Source of the DNA: Chamaesiphon sp. 341R_metabat_111
GTDB lineage: Bacteria; Cyanobacteriota; Cyanobacteriia; Cyanobacteriales; Chamaesiphonaceae
Direction: 5' to 3'
Length of the DNA: 57,928 nt
NCBI GenBank assembly: GCA_025351825.1
Contig: JANXVE010000191.1
Span: 1 to 57,928 of the forward strand
The position numbers were made by a program, and so were the translations under genes. The notes beneath the pieces were generated by a model. The model saw only the letters and a program-made list of their open reading frames with translations. It searched no databases and was not told the origin of the DNA. How positions within the stretch are numbered: the stretch's first letter is position 1; each line of letters begins with the position of its first letter. Shown here piece after piece: positions 37,503 through 45,217 of the stretch.

Positions 37503-38720
37503 TTAAAAATTAACCGATCTCATTGTGTTTGTTGGTAGCAAGCCAATTACCTTCGGTAATGTTGCTACCTGCTGAGAACCGAGAATCAAACCACCAAGAT
37601 TGCTGCTCTGACTGACGGAGACCCAAGATTGACCGATTGCCGAAATCGAGCCGCGCGCAGTCATGAGCGGTACATATTTGTTGCTTTGACCACTGGTTGC
37701 GGTAGTTAGACTCTTTCGGACTTGTGGGGTGAGCGCGCTCGCTACATTAGCAGGCTTACTAGCTACAACTGTTTCCCCAGGAATGCTAAACTTGGCGACA
37801 TTCGTGTAGGATTGAGCGGTCGCTAACCGAAGGCTAGCTGTAGTCACCGATGCAGGTGCAACTAGCTCTGATGGGGAAACCAACTTAGTTAGAGCAGATA
37901 TCGATCGAAAGTTCCGTCCAGTTGCTTTCGATACTGGGACGACTGAAACTTTGATACTGCCGTCGAGGTTGTTACCCAATAGTTGCTGCAATCCATTGGG
38001 GATAGAGGCAACTGGATTGATGGAAATGGTACCGATCGATTTCAAGTCCCGCGATGCAGTTTTAATTTCGGGAGCACGACTAGCAACGGTTGGAGTTGCT
38101 TGGAGCTTCTCCATCAATTCTGGGCGAACTACTGGGAATGGAGTAGCTACTGTTTCAGTTTTGTTGGGTGCTACTGCGACTAGATTTACTGGAGTGCTAA
38201 CTTTCGCAGTTACCACTGGCTTAATAGTCGGTAAAATCTGGCTGGATACTCGAACATCCCCAGTCCCGATTGCCAAACCAGGTACTACTACCTGGTTTTT
38301 AACTGTGGTGGTTGGAGTCAAAGCTGCGGCGATCGATTGTCGGATTTGGACTGGCTTCTTTGCCTTAGCCGAAAGCTGCTGGAATCTCACAGGTGCTCCA
38401 GTAAAGCTTGCCAGTGGATCGAAATTTTGAGTTCCCTTGGCGGTTGCCACAGACGGTTTCGAGCCGATTGCCATCGTATCGATCGCTAGTTGACGAACTG
38501 CTAGATCGGGGCTTGTGGAAATCCCTTTTAGTAGTGCTCGGTCGATATTTGTACCAGTAGATTTGACACCACTCCAAGTTGGATAAGGTGCGGGTACTTT
38601 AGTGGCAACGGTTGTGCTTGAATTAGGTGCTGCACTAGAACACAGTGGGTTAGATAGGACTAACGCCGTTCCCAAAATACCAAGACTAGGTTGTAACCAG
38701 GTGAGCCAAATTTTTGACAT
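37503..38720 (-). CDS. Secreted low-complexity protein, function unknown
   Basis: This 405-residue protein has a signal-like N terminus (hydrophobic about residues 10-24, then SSAAP as a likely cleavage site) and a long body rich in Thr, Val, Ser, Ala and Pro. I see loose recurring words (VAPAS, VVASKPA, ALTP) but no catalytic motif or known domain. A Cys occurs only in the signal region (PLCSS), which is not a good lipobox. It is probably an exported structural or surface protein. I do not recognise a family. Confidence 0.6.
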   Translation of the reverse strand: MSKIWLTWLQPSLGILGTALVLSNPLCSSAAPNSSTTVATKVPAPYPTWSGVKSTGTNIDRALLKGISTSPDLAVRQLAIDTMAIGSKPSVATAKGTQNFDPLASFTGAPVRFQQLSAKAKKPVQIRQSIAAALTPTTTVKNQVVVPGLAIGTGDVRVSSQILPTIKPVVTAKVSTPVNLVAVAPNKTETVATPFPVVRPELMEKLQATPTVASRAPEIKTASRDLKSIGTISINPVASIPNGLQQLLGNNLDGSIKVSVVPVSKATGRNFRSISALTKLVSPSELVAPASVTTASLRLATAQSYTNVAKFSIPGETVVASKPANVASALTPQVRKSLTTATSGQSNKYVPLMTARGSISAIGQSWVSVSQSSNLGGLILGSQQVATLPKVIGLLPTNTMRSVNF

Positions 38721-39043
38721 TTTGAATTAACTCTATAAATAATGGAAAGTTTTAGATATTGTAGCTTGCCTGTAACTAATAGTTACGCTTAAATTTGGCA
38801 AGTCGTCAATCGTAGTTTTGGCTGATTTTACCCAAAATAGAGAAATTAACGTCTAATTTTTAGGTAAATCGGCTGTGGGAACAGCGATAGTGACCAGAAT
38901 CTGACTTGAGTTTCCAGCTTGGATCGGCAGGATACATTCAATGATTGATACAATACCATACTTAGTTAATCCTAAGTAAGTCGGTGCTATTGCGATCTTA
39001 TAGCTACAATCGTATCATATTTTTTTTACCGCCTCATCCGTAT
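38721..39043. other. Gene-free stretch upstream of the secreted protein gene
   Basis: These 323 bases hold no credible gene. They presumably carry the promoter of the minus-strand secreted protein and the 3' end of the WD40 gene unit. Apart from a short TTAGTTAATCCTAA near-palindrome and a T8 run (39020-39027) I see nothing specific. Confidence 0.4.
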
Positions 39044-40078
39044 TTATGCTGGCATCGCCCACAGTTCGATCGCGCCAAGCTGGCTACCTGTCAGTAAATA
39101 CTCGGAATCTGCTTGCCAGCCTAAGGCGGTAAATCGATCGGTGCCAGCGGTGATGATTTGGTGAATTTCGCCCGCTACCGACCACAAACAGGTATGACCA
39201 TCCGCACAACCAGATGCGAAAATTGGGTGCTGAGGATGGGCTGCAAGGGCTGTCACAATGTCCTGATGACCTTCTAATTGCTGACCTTCCCAAGCTGTGG
39301 CATCTGATGTTAATTGCCACAGGACGATCGCTATGCCACTAGCAACAGCTAGACAGGGGGTGCTGGATGCGATCCAGACGATTTGGCGAATTTTGCCAGG
39401 ACAGCCTGTGAGCGTCCATCGCTCGGTGGGATTGTGCCAATCGATAATAGTCACAGTGCGATCGAGATTGCCAGCAGCTAGGTAGCAGCCATCTCTAGAC
39501 CAAGCAATCTTCAAACTCGCTGTGTCAAGCTCGATCCGTTGAATTGGTGCCTTGCTGTCTTTGTCTGCCCAGATCTGGATGCCTTTGTATCCAGCCATTG
39601 CCAGGTACGCGCCTGTGGGGTGCCACGCTAGATCGAAGATTGAAGATTTGTCGAATTTATCAGTGGCGATTTCCCTGGCTGTGGGTAGGTCCCAAATGCT
39701 CAACTGCGAACCAAAACCGATTGCGAGCTGGGATTCGATCGGATGCCAAGCCAGATGCTCGATCCATTTACCGACAGTAAGCTGATGAATTAACTGTGGT
39801 GGCTGGTGGACATCGGCACAGTCCCAAATTAATAGTTGCCCAGATTGCCCACCCGCAGCTAGCCACCGACTATCGGCACTAAAAGCAATGCAATCGATCG
39901 ACTGTCCATCGCCCACCTGCAATTTGACTAAATCTTGCTGTCTGGGATTCCACCCGATTTCGCCTGCTGCCGAGCTTGCCGCCCAACTCTGACCATTTGG
40001 CGCACAGGCGATTGCTGTGACTAGATCGTCAAGTTGACCTTGCCACTCTAGCTGTAGTTCCGACTGCCAGTTTGTCAC
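39044..40078 (-). CDS. WD40 repeat protein
   Basis: This 344-residue protein is made almost wholly of WD40-type blades: repeated patterns such as DLVTAIACAPNGQSWAA, CIAFSADSRWLAAGG..LLIWD, LAWHPTGAYLAMAG..IQIWAD and TALAAHPQHPIFASGCADGHTCLW. About seven blades are visible, so it should form one complete beta-propeller. There is no kinase, protease or NTPase domain attached. Such proteins act as binding platforms, and the partner is unknown. Its start lies only 18 bases from the hairpin that follows the tRNA gene. Confidence 0.9.
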   Translation of the reverse strand: MTNWQSELQLEWQGQLDDLVTAIACAPNGQSWAASSAAGEIGWNPRQQDLVKLQVGDGQSIDCIAFSADSRWLAAGGQSGQLLIWDCADVHQPPQLIHQLTVGKWIEHLAWHPIESQLAIGFGSQLSIWDLPTAREIATDKFDKSSIFDLAWHPTGAYLAMAGYKGIQIWADKDSKAPIQRIELDTASLKIAWSRDGCYLAAGNLDRTVTIIDWHNPTERWTLTGCPGKIRQIVWIASSTPCLAVASGIAIVLWQLTSDATAWEGQQLEGHQDIVTALAAHPQHPIFASGCADGHTCLWSVAGEIHQIITAGTDRFTALGWQADSEYLLTGSQLGAIELWAMPA

Positions 40079-40096
40079 TATTTAGAAATGTAAACA

Positions 40097-40156
40097 AATT
40101 ACCAGCAGTAATGCCTAATCTTAAAGTTTGAGGTTAGGATATCACTGCTGGTAATT
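40097..40156 (-). terminator. Terminator-like hairpin after tRNA-Met
   Basis: Arms at 40097-40109 and 40144-40156 match over 13 bases, with a second inner stem CCTAA/TTAGG (40114-40118, 40134-40138). On the minus strand it lies 10 bases after the tRNA 3' end and is followed by TTTGTTTACATTTC. It fits a terminator for the tRNA transcript, and it also lies in the leader of the WD40 gene. Confidence 0.65.
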
Positions 40157-40166
40157 GGGTGAAATA

Positions 40167-40239
40167 TGGCTCAAGTCAGACTTGAACTGACGACCAAGGG
40201 CTTATGAGTCCCCTACTCTACCGACTGAGCTATTGAGCC
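40167..40239 (-). tRNA. tRNA-Met (anticodon CAU)
   Basis: The 73-base minus-strand sequence folds as a cloverleaf: acceptor GGCTCAA/TTGAGCC, D-stem GCTC/GAGT, anticodon arm with loop CTCATAA, a 5-base variable loop, T-stem GTCAG/CTGAC with loop TTCAAGT, and discriminator A. CCA is not encoded. The anticodon stem has one A-G mismatch next to the loop and a G-U pair at its base. CAU could also belong to tRNA-Ile(k2CAU), but the loop context favours elongator Met. Confidence 0.9.
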
Positions 40240-40325
40240 AAGGCATTTAACGTATACTAGTATAGCATGAAAAATGCAGTTAAAGCACCAGCACCACTAA
40301 AATGGTTTAGCTTCGGGCTGGAAAC

Positions 40326-41276
40326 CTAGCTATTGGCAGGCAGATGCGCGATCGGATTGACGGCACTTCCGCCAGTCGGACGAATTTCAAAATGCACATG
40401 GGAGCCAGTACTATGCCCAGTGCTACCCATTTCCGCCAGTTGTTGACCTTGACGAACGGTTTGACCGACACTGACCGAGAGCCGACTATTGTGGCCGTAG
40501 CGAGTGGTAGTTCCATCGCTGTGTCTGAGTTCGACTAGGTTGCCGTATCCACCAGAATTCCAACCTGCCGAGATCACGGTACCATCGGCTGCGGCGTTGA
40601 TGGGGGTACCAACAGGGCCAGCAATATCGATGCCTTTGTGCATTCGACCCCACCGTCGTCCGAATCGAGAGGTCAGTTTGCCTGCGGCTGGCCAAGAAAA
40701 GCCAATTGTGGTCGTACCTGGTGAGGTGGTAGAGGGAGAGTGGTCTTCATACTCTTTGGACTCGCCTTCATATCCACCTTGATTGAAAGCGGCTTGTCCG
40801 GTAGCAACAGGCTTAAAAGCTTTAGTTTTTGGCGAAGATACATCGATCGTGACCGAAGCTTCACTGCCAAATTGTGAACTGCTAGGATTAGCTGGATTCA
40901 CATAACGGGTCGGAATCGACTGGGCAATTAGTACCGACGATTTGTGTCCGTATTTGGCCTGCATTGCTGAGACATCTGTGTGTAACTGAGCAACGGACAA
41001 ATCGGAAGCAGATCCAGATTTAGTCAACTTTGTGGTCGATTCAGCGGCGACGGCAACAGTATCGACATTGGTGGTGGGGAAACTAGCTATTCCCACTAAA
41101 ACTGCTAGTCCCAGCATCATCAGTGATGCGCGTCTCCGGCGGTCTGCAAACAGAGTGGCAATCTTGACCAATCCCGATGATTGGACGATCTCTGCCGACG
41201 ATCGACTGGCTAGCTGGTTACTAAGAGCTTTCGGGGTATTGACTAATTCAACTTTCTGTGTAGCTTCAGGTTTCAA
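40326..41276 (-). CDS. M23 family peptidase (LytM/murein hydrolase type), membrane-anchored
   Basis: I prefer the TTG at 41276 (316 residues) because AGGAGG lies 9 bases before it; the frame is open 10 codons further to a TTG at 41306. One membrane segment (RRRASLMMLGLAVLVGIASF region) is near residues 45-65. The C-terminal half is the LytM domain, with RFGRRWGRMHKGIDIAG, GTVISAGWNSGGYGN, TTTRYGHNSRLSV, GSTGHSTGSHVHFE. The His of HKGID, the Asp and the His of HVHFE are the zinc ligands of active M23 enzymes. It likely cuts peptidoglycan cross-bridges or activates amidases during division. A Ser/Thr/Gly-rich linker joins anchor and enzyme. Confidence 0.9.
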   Translation of the reverse strand: MKPEATQKVELVNTPKALSNQLASRSSAEIVQSSGLVKIATLFADRRRRASLMMLGLAVLVGIASFPTTNVDTVAVAAESTTKLTKSGSASDLSVAQLHTDVSAMQAKYGHKSSVLIAQSIPTRYVNPANPSSSQFGSEASVTIDVSSPKTKAFKPVATGQAAFNQGGYEGESKEYEDHSPSTTSPGTTTIGFSWPAAGKLTSRFGRRWGRMHKGIDIAGPVGTPINAAADGTVISAGWNSGGYGNLVELRHSDGTTTRYGHNSRLSVSVGQTVRQGQQLAEMGSTGHSTGSHVHFEIRPTGGSAVNPIAHLPANS

Positions 41277-41285
41277 CGAAAATGA

Positions 41286-41291
41286 CCTCCT
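41286..41291 (-). promoter_or_regulatory. Strong Shine-Dalgarno that sets the M23 peptidase start
   Basis: AGGAGG on the minus strand lies inside the longest open frame, 9 bases before an in-frame TTG at 41274-41276. This is the best ribosome site in the neighbourhood and argues for the shorter protein. Confidence 0.6.
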
Positions 41292-41306
41292 AACGTTTGA
41301 GTACAA

Positions 41307-42006
41307 CAGTAGTCAGCAAAGTGAATCTATCTGGATAAATTTGCTGCTAACTGACTTCCAACTCCATTCACACCAAAAATAATATTGACAAAACGACAGT
41401 TATCAGACTAGCTCATTTTTCGGTTGGATTTTCGCGCTCGATCGATAGATCGATTCAGCGAATCACAACCAATTGCCGTATGTCAGTAGCGATCCCTATC
41501 GCTAACGCCACTTTAAGTGAAGATGCCACAATTTGCAAGGTTATTTGTCAAAGATCGATCGACGATCGCGATCTTTCTGCACTGATATACCTAACCATGA
41601 GCTTTGCTAGTAAAGGATTTCAGTTCGATCGAAATTAATGATAAATGAATTAAATAAATCTGGCAGGGATCGATCGAGCACTACTATAAATCACCCGATC
41701 TTAGATTTGTCACTGTGTATTTACAGATGCTGATTCCGCACAGAGATTGTGCTGTATCAAAAAATACGAAAACTTTAAACCAACTAACTTCAATCTCGAT
41801 CGTCGATCTAATTTCCCTGACGATCGATGCGATAATTGCGGCTCTAGTTCGCCAATATCTAGTAAATTAATGATATGAATTTCTTATCTAAATATTGGTA
41901 ATAATTTCGTCAGATTTCAATTGAATTATCTCATTCACAGAGTGTCTGCGGAGCAGAATCGATTTGCCAGGAAATCTGAATGACTGCACCCTCGATTTTA
42001 ACTGGG
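41307..42006. other. 700-base gene-free region upstream of the M23 peptidase
   Basis: I find no open frame with coding character on either strand. The region is AT-rich with many GATCGATC and CGATCGATCG words, and a small hairpin TAGCGAT-CCCT-ATCGCTA at 41487-41504. I looked for a c-di-AMP (ydaO) riboswitch, which often precedes cell-wall peptidases, and could not see its conserved core. It may hold a long leader or a small RNA. Confidence 0.4.
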
Positions 42007-42483
42007 TTAATTCCCATTTTGACCCGATAATCTAGCTACCTGACGCTGGGCTTCAAATAAACCGACAGCCGCACTGACAGAGAGATTGAGGCTTCTTACT
42101 GCTGGCTCGCTCATGGGCAGATATACCGTTGCAGCGCATTGTTCGAGCATCTGCGCTGGTAGTCCGCTAGTTTCGCTCCCAAACAGCAACCAGTCATCAG
42201 CCTGAAACTGAAATTCAAACAGGCTACAGCTCCCCCGCACACTAAACCCGATATTACGTCCAGGCTGTTGAAGTCGAAATTGAATGAATGCTTCGATCGA
42301 ATCGTGAATTTTGAGGTCAACATAAGGCCAGTAGTCTAATCCAGCTCGTTTGACAGTGCGATCGCTGATCTCAAACCCCAATGGCCCAACTAAGTGTAAT
42401 TTGGTTCGAGTCGCAGCACAAGTTCGGGCGATATTTCCGGTGTTAGGTGGAATTTGAGGGTTGACTAAAACTAACTGGAGCAT
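42007..42483 (-). CDS. trmL: TrmL-type tRNA (cytidine/uridine-34-2'-O)-methyltransferase
   Basis: This 158-residue SPOUT-class enzyme matches TrmL in length and motifs: VLVNPQIPPNTGNIARTCAA at the start (motif 1), LHLVGPLGF, AGLDYWPYVDL, LLFGSETSGLP (motif 2) and PMSEPAVRSLNLSVSAAVGLFEAQRQ (motif 3 with the SAM-knot residues, in parts). It 2'-O-methylates the wobble base of certain tRNA-Leu using SAM. It stands alone between two gene-poor stretches. Confidence 0.93.
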   Translation of the reverse strand: MLQLVLVNPQIPPNTGNIARTCAATRTKLHLVGPLGFEISDRTVKRAGLDYWPYVDLKIHDSIEAFIQFRLQQPGRNIGFSVRGSCSLFEFQFQADDWLLFGSETSGLPAQMLEQCAATVYLPMSEPAVRSLNLSVSAAVGLFEAQRQVARLSGQNGN

Positions 42484-42662
42484 AAATTCAAAATTGGCTG
42501 GCGAGAAATTGAGATCTAGTCGATGTGACGGCTAAAAAATAGCTCAAGTACAGATTGAGTAAAGATTAGCGAAGATACGCTTACATTTCGCAATCTTTAG
42601 TAATATATAGATTTTCTTTATATTTCGATTTGGAGAGTTGTGAGTTGGGAGTTCTGCTAGAA

Positions 42663-42705
42663 AATCCCCTCCTCGGAGGGGTGCCCGTAGGGTGGGGTGG
42701 GTAGA
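42663..42705. repeat. GC-rich intergenic repeat
   Basis: CCCCTCCTCGGAGGGG is a near-perfect palindrome, followed by TGCCCGTAGGGTGGGGTGGG. This looks like a common cyanobacterial interspersed repeat located between trmL and gshA. It could fold as a hairpin after gshA on the minus strand. Confidence 0.5.
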
Positions 42706-42740
42706 TATACGGAGCAAATCCAGTCACTATCTACCATCTA

Positions 42741-43874
42741 CTAAACCGCTTGACAGATATAACGATCGAGTTCGACTTCCTGTTGTTCTACTTGGGAAAT
42801 TGCTTGCATCAACACCGATTGAGCGTCACCAGATTTTTCATACGCGCTCAACCACTGCTGGGCGGTGTTACCCTCGCGGAGGATTTTCTTCACAGGGGAG
42901 AGGAAACAGGCAAAGCCCCGCTGTTTGGCAAATTCACGCACCTCATCATAGAGTTCGCCAATCCAGTCGTGAGCGGTAGTCGATCGACCATCCTGCCAAT
43001 GTCTGAGGGTAGCATCAAGGCTGGATTTTGCCACCAACATTTCATTGGCATCGGCGAGTTCGACTAGTTCCTCAGCCGAGAGGCTACTGCTTACCAGTGG
43101 ATCGAGATCGGGATTCTCCATTAGCTGCCACAATCTCGCTTCAATCAGGCTCGTGACGGCAAGCAAGGCGATCGGATCGATGATTAGGTCACAAATCCTC
43201 AATTCGAGTCGATTGAGGTTGTAGGGGCGACGATCGCCATTAGGGCGCACGGACGACCAGAGATGACGGACATTTTGCATTGTCTTTTGCTCTAGCTGCT
43301 CGTTTACCCATTTGATATGGTGGGCATGACTTTCAAACAGGGGCACATGCTTGGGAGTCTTGGGAAACAAGCCCCAGCGGGTGGAATGATAACCCGTGGG
43401 TGCGCCATTGAGAAACGGCGATCCGGCACTCAAAGCCAGATATAGTGGAGCTTCAACCCTTACCAGCCGACAAGCCCGCATCAGCAGTTCTGGATCGCTA
43501 ATGCCGATATTGATATGCACGCTAGCTGTAACTACATCGGTACCGTAAGTCTGTTCGATGTAAGTATGGTAAGGATTATTGAGATCGGATCGATAAAATT
43601 TGTCCGTACCACCCAGGGAAAGGGTACTACCTGGAATCAAAGTATAGTCGCCAAGCGTCTGAAGATACTCACGTAACTGTCTGCGGGGGCGGACTAGAGC
43701 GCAGAGCAACCGCTCATATGAATTAAATGGCGCGGTGGTATATTCCACATTGCGACTATCTGGCTCGATGATAAACCCATCCAAATCTGCCACAATTCGA
43801 TCGGACAAACCGACAATCTCGCCTTGGGGTGTACCAGTGTAGACTTCAATTTCAAATCCTTTGGAAAGTAGCAT
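42741..43874 (-). CDS. gshA: Glutamate-cysteine ligase, cyanobacterial type
   Basis: This 377-residue protein matches the cyanobacterial/alpha-proteobacterial-like glutamate-cysteine ligase family in length and pattern: LLSKGFEIEVYTGTP, EPDSRNVEYTTAP, IPGSTLSLGG, VVTASVHINIGI, AGSPFLNGAPTGYHSTRW and NLNRLELRICDLI. It makes gamma-glutamylcysteine from Glu, Cys and ATP, the first step of glutathione synthesis in the cytosol. Both flanks carry repeats (42663 and 43876 onwards). No gshB is in the window. Confidence 0.93.
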   Translation of the reverse strand: MLLSKGFEIEVYTGTPQGEIVGLSDRIVADLDGFIIEPDSRNVEYTTAPFNSYERLLCALVRPRRQLREYLQTLGDYTLIPGSTLSLGGTDKFYRSDLNNPYHTYIEQTYGTDVVTASVHINIGISDPELLMRACRLVRVEAPLYLALSAGSPFLNGAPTGYHSTRWGLFPKTPKHVPLFESHAHHIKWVNEQLEQKTMQNVRHLWSSVRPNGDRRPYNLNRLELRICDLIIDPIALLAVTSLIEARLWQLMENPDLDPLVSSSLSAEELVELADANEMLVAKSSLDATLRHWQDGRSTTAHDWIGELYDEVREFAKQRGFACFLSPVKKILREGNTAQQWLSAYEKSGDAQSVLMQAISQVEQQEVELDRYICQAV

Positions 43875-43875
43875 A

Positions 43876-44086
43876 GGAGTTAGGCTTTAGGAGTTAGGCT
43901 TCGGGCTTTAGGCTTTGGGCATTTATATTGATATTCATAAACAATCATAGCGGTTTTGCTTTGGCAATCCTCGATCGAAGCTCTCGATCGATCGCGGTAC
44001 TTGTCTTGCCAAACGGATCGATCTCTGATAATTATAATTTTCTGACCTAAAGCCCAAAGCCTAAAACCCAAAGCCTATTCCCTAAT
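43876..44086. repeat. Inverted TTAGGCTTTAGG-type repeat arrays between gshA and the Tab2 gene
   Basis: At 43876-43920 there are several copies of GTTAGGCTTTAGG/GGGCTTTAGGCTTTGGGC, and at 44046-44086 the reverse-complement form (CCTAAAGCCCAAAGCCTAAA and onward). The two arrays could pair as long arms around about 125 bases. The same words recur at 45005-45045 and 46503-46588. Confidence 0.6.
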
Positions 44087-44154
44087 GTCCTGCGATCGCC
44101 CATAATTGGATACTAGCTGTAAAAATCACAACGCAAGCAGCACGACGGAAAATA

Positions 44155-45006
44155 ATGGGAGTGATTTGGGAGATCGACTTTTACTCACGCCCTTTGGTTG
44201 ATGAGCGACAGAAAAAAGTTTGGGAACTGTTGGTGTGTGAAAGTCCATCGAGTACAGCACAATCGAGCAGCGAACTATTTCGTTACGCACAGTATTGTCC
44301 GAGTGATAAAGTCAACTCATTGTGGCTCGGCGAAGCCCTGCAAGCAGCCATGCTCGAAGCCAAGCAATCCCCTCAGCGGATTCGCTTCTTTCGACGACAG
44401 ATGAATAACATGATTACCAAAGCCTGTAAGGATATCGGCATTCCCTCTGCGGCTAGTCGTCGCTCTATCTCTTTGCGACAATGGTTAGATGAGCGAATGG
44501 AAAATTTTTACCCTATCCAGCCCAACTATCAGGCTGTCAATAGTGCGTCCGTGCAGATGTTTTCCGATCCGCCTCAACCCCTACCCGAAGCCCTCATCGG
44601 TGAAAAGTGGGCATTTGTAAATTTAGCAGCCAGTCAATTTGCTGACATGAGCGATTGGCAAATTGGTTTTGGTGAATCCTTCCCACTCGAAATGTTTGGA
44701 ATTACCCCCGACATGCAGATTCCAGGCTTGATTCTCTATTCCGCACGTTCGGTACCAATGGCAGCTTGGATGTCGGGACTAGAAATAGTAGCTGTAGAAT
44801 ATCAACCAGCCCCAAAATCAACGCTGTTGCTAGAAACAGGTGCGAGTGAAAGCTGGATCTTAGCCCGCCTCGATAGCACCACCCAGTCAGAAGCCGCCCG
44901 CTTTGAAGCCAGCAAACAACAGTCCAAAGGTGTCCACTTTATCGCCATCCAATCCAACCCTGAGAGTGAGGAATTCGCCGGATTTTGGCTACTTTATGAT
45001 AGTTAG
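44155..45006 (+). CDS. Tab2/Atab2 family RNA-binding protein
   Basis: This 283-residue protein starts with GVIWEIDFYSRPLVDERQKKVWELL, cited here for its WEIDFYSRP mark, which is characteristic of the Tab2 family of cyanobacteria, algae and plants. In chloroplasts, Tab2/ATAB2 binds psaB mRNA and supports its translation and photosystem I assembly. The cyanobacterial role is presumed similar. Other family patterns visible are RYAQYCPSDKVNS, RFFRRQMNNMI and AAWMSGLE. There is no membrane segment. It lies alone between two TTAGGC-type repeat arrays. Confidence 0.88.
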   Translation: MGVIWEIDFYSRPLVDERQKKVWELLVCESPSSTAQSSSELFRYAQYCPSDKVNSLWLGEALQAAMLEAKQSPQRIRFFRRQMNNMITKACKDIGIPSAASRRSISLRQWLDERMENFYPIQPNYQAVNSASVQMFSDPPQPLPEALIGEKWAFVNLAASQFADMSDWQIGFGESFPLEMFGITPDMQIPGLILYSARSVPMAAWMSGLEIVAVEYQPAPKSTLLLETGASESWILARLDSTTQSEAARFEASKQQSKGVHFIAIQSNPESEEFAGFWLLYDS

Positions 45007-45045
45007 GCTTTGGGCTTTAGGGATTAGGCTTTAGGGATTAGATCT
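45007..45045. repeat. TTAGGCTTTAGGGA direct repeats after the Tab2 gene
   Basis: Two to three tandem copies of TTAGGCTTTAGGGATTAG-like heptamer words (45005-45040) directly follow the Tab2 stop. They belong to the same family as those at 43876 and 46503. Confidence 0.55.
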
Positions 45046-45120
45046 GTAGGTTGGGTTGAAGAATGAAACCCAACACACCTAACTGGGAGTTTAGAGTTGG
45101 GATGTTAGGGATTAAAGTTT

Positions 45121-45212
45121 CCATCCCCCCACACTCCCCACACCCCCCACACCTCCCACACTCCCCACACTCCCCACACTCCCCACACCTTCCACACCCC
45201 ACGCCCCACGCC
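45121..45212. repeat. ACACTCCCC tandem repeat directly upstream of the TldE/PmbA gene
   Basis: A nearly pure pyrimidine-plus-A tract of about 90 bases with a 9-base period (ACACTCCCC), degenerating at both ends. It ends 6 bases before the ATG at 45218, where a ribosome site should be. Tracts like this are prone to slippage, so copy number may vary between strains. Confidence 0.75.
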
Positions 45213-45217
45213 CCAAA

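Noticed and set aside
41307-41600. c-di-AMP (ydaO) riboswitch before the M23 peptidase
   Set aside because: I read the minus strand for the conserved core and could not find it; only a small 7-bp hairpin is present.
45121-45212. Possible CRISPR array
   Set aside because: The unit is 9 bases with no unique spacers, so it is a simple tandem repeat. No cas genes are present.
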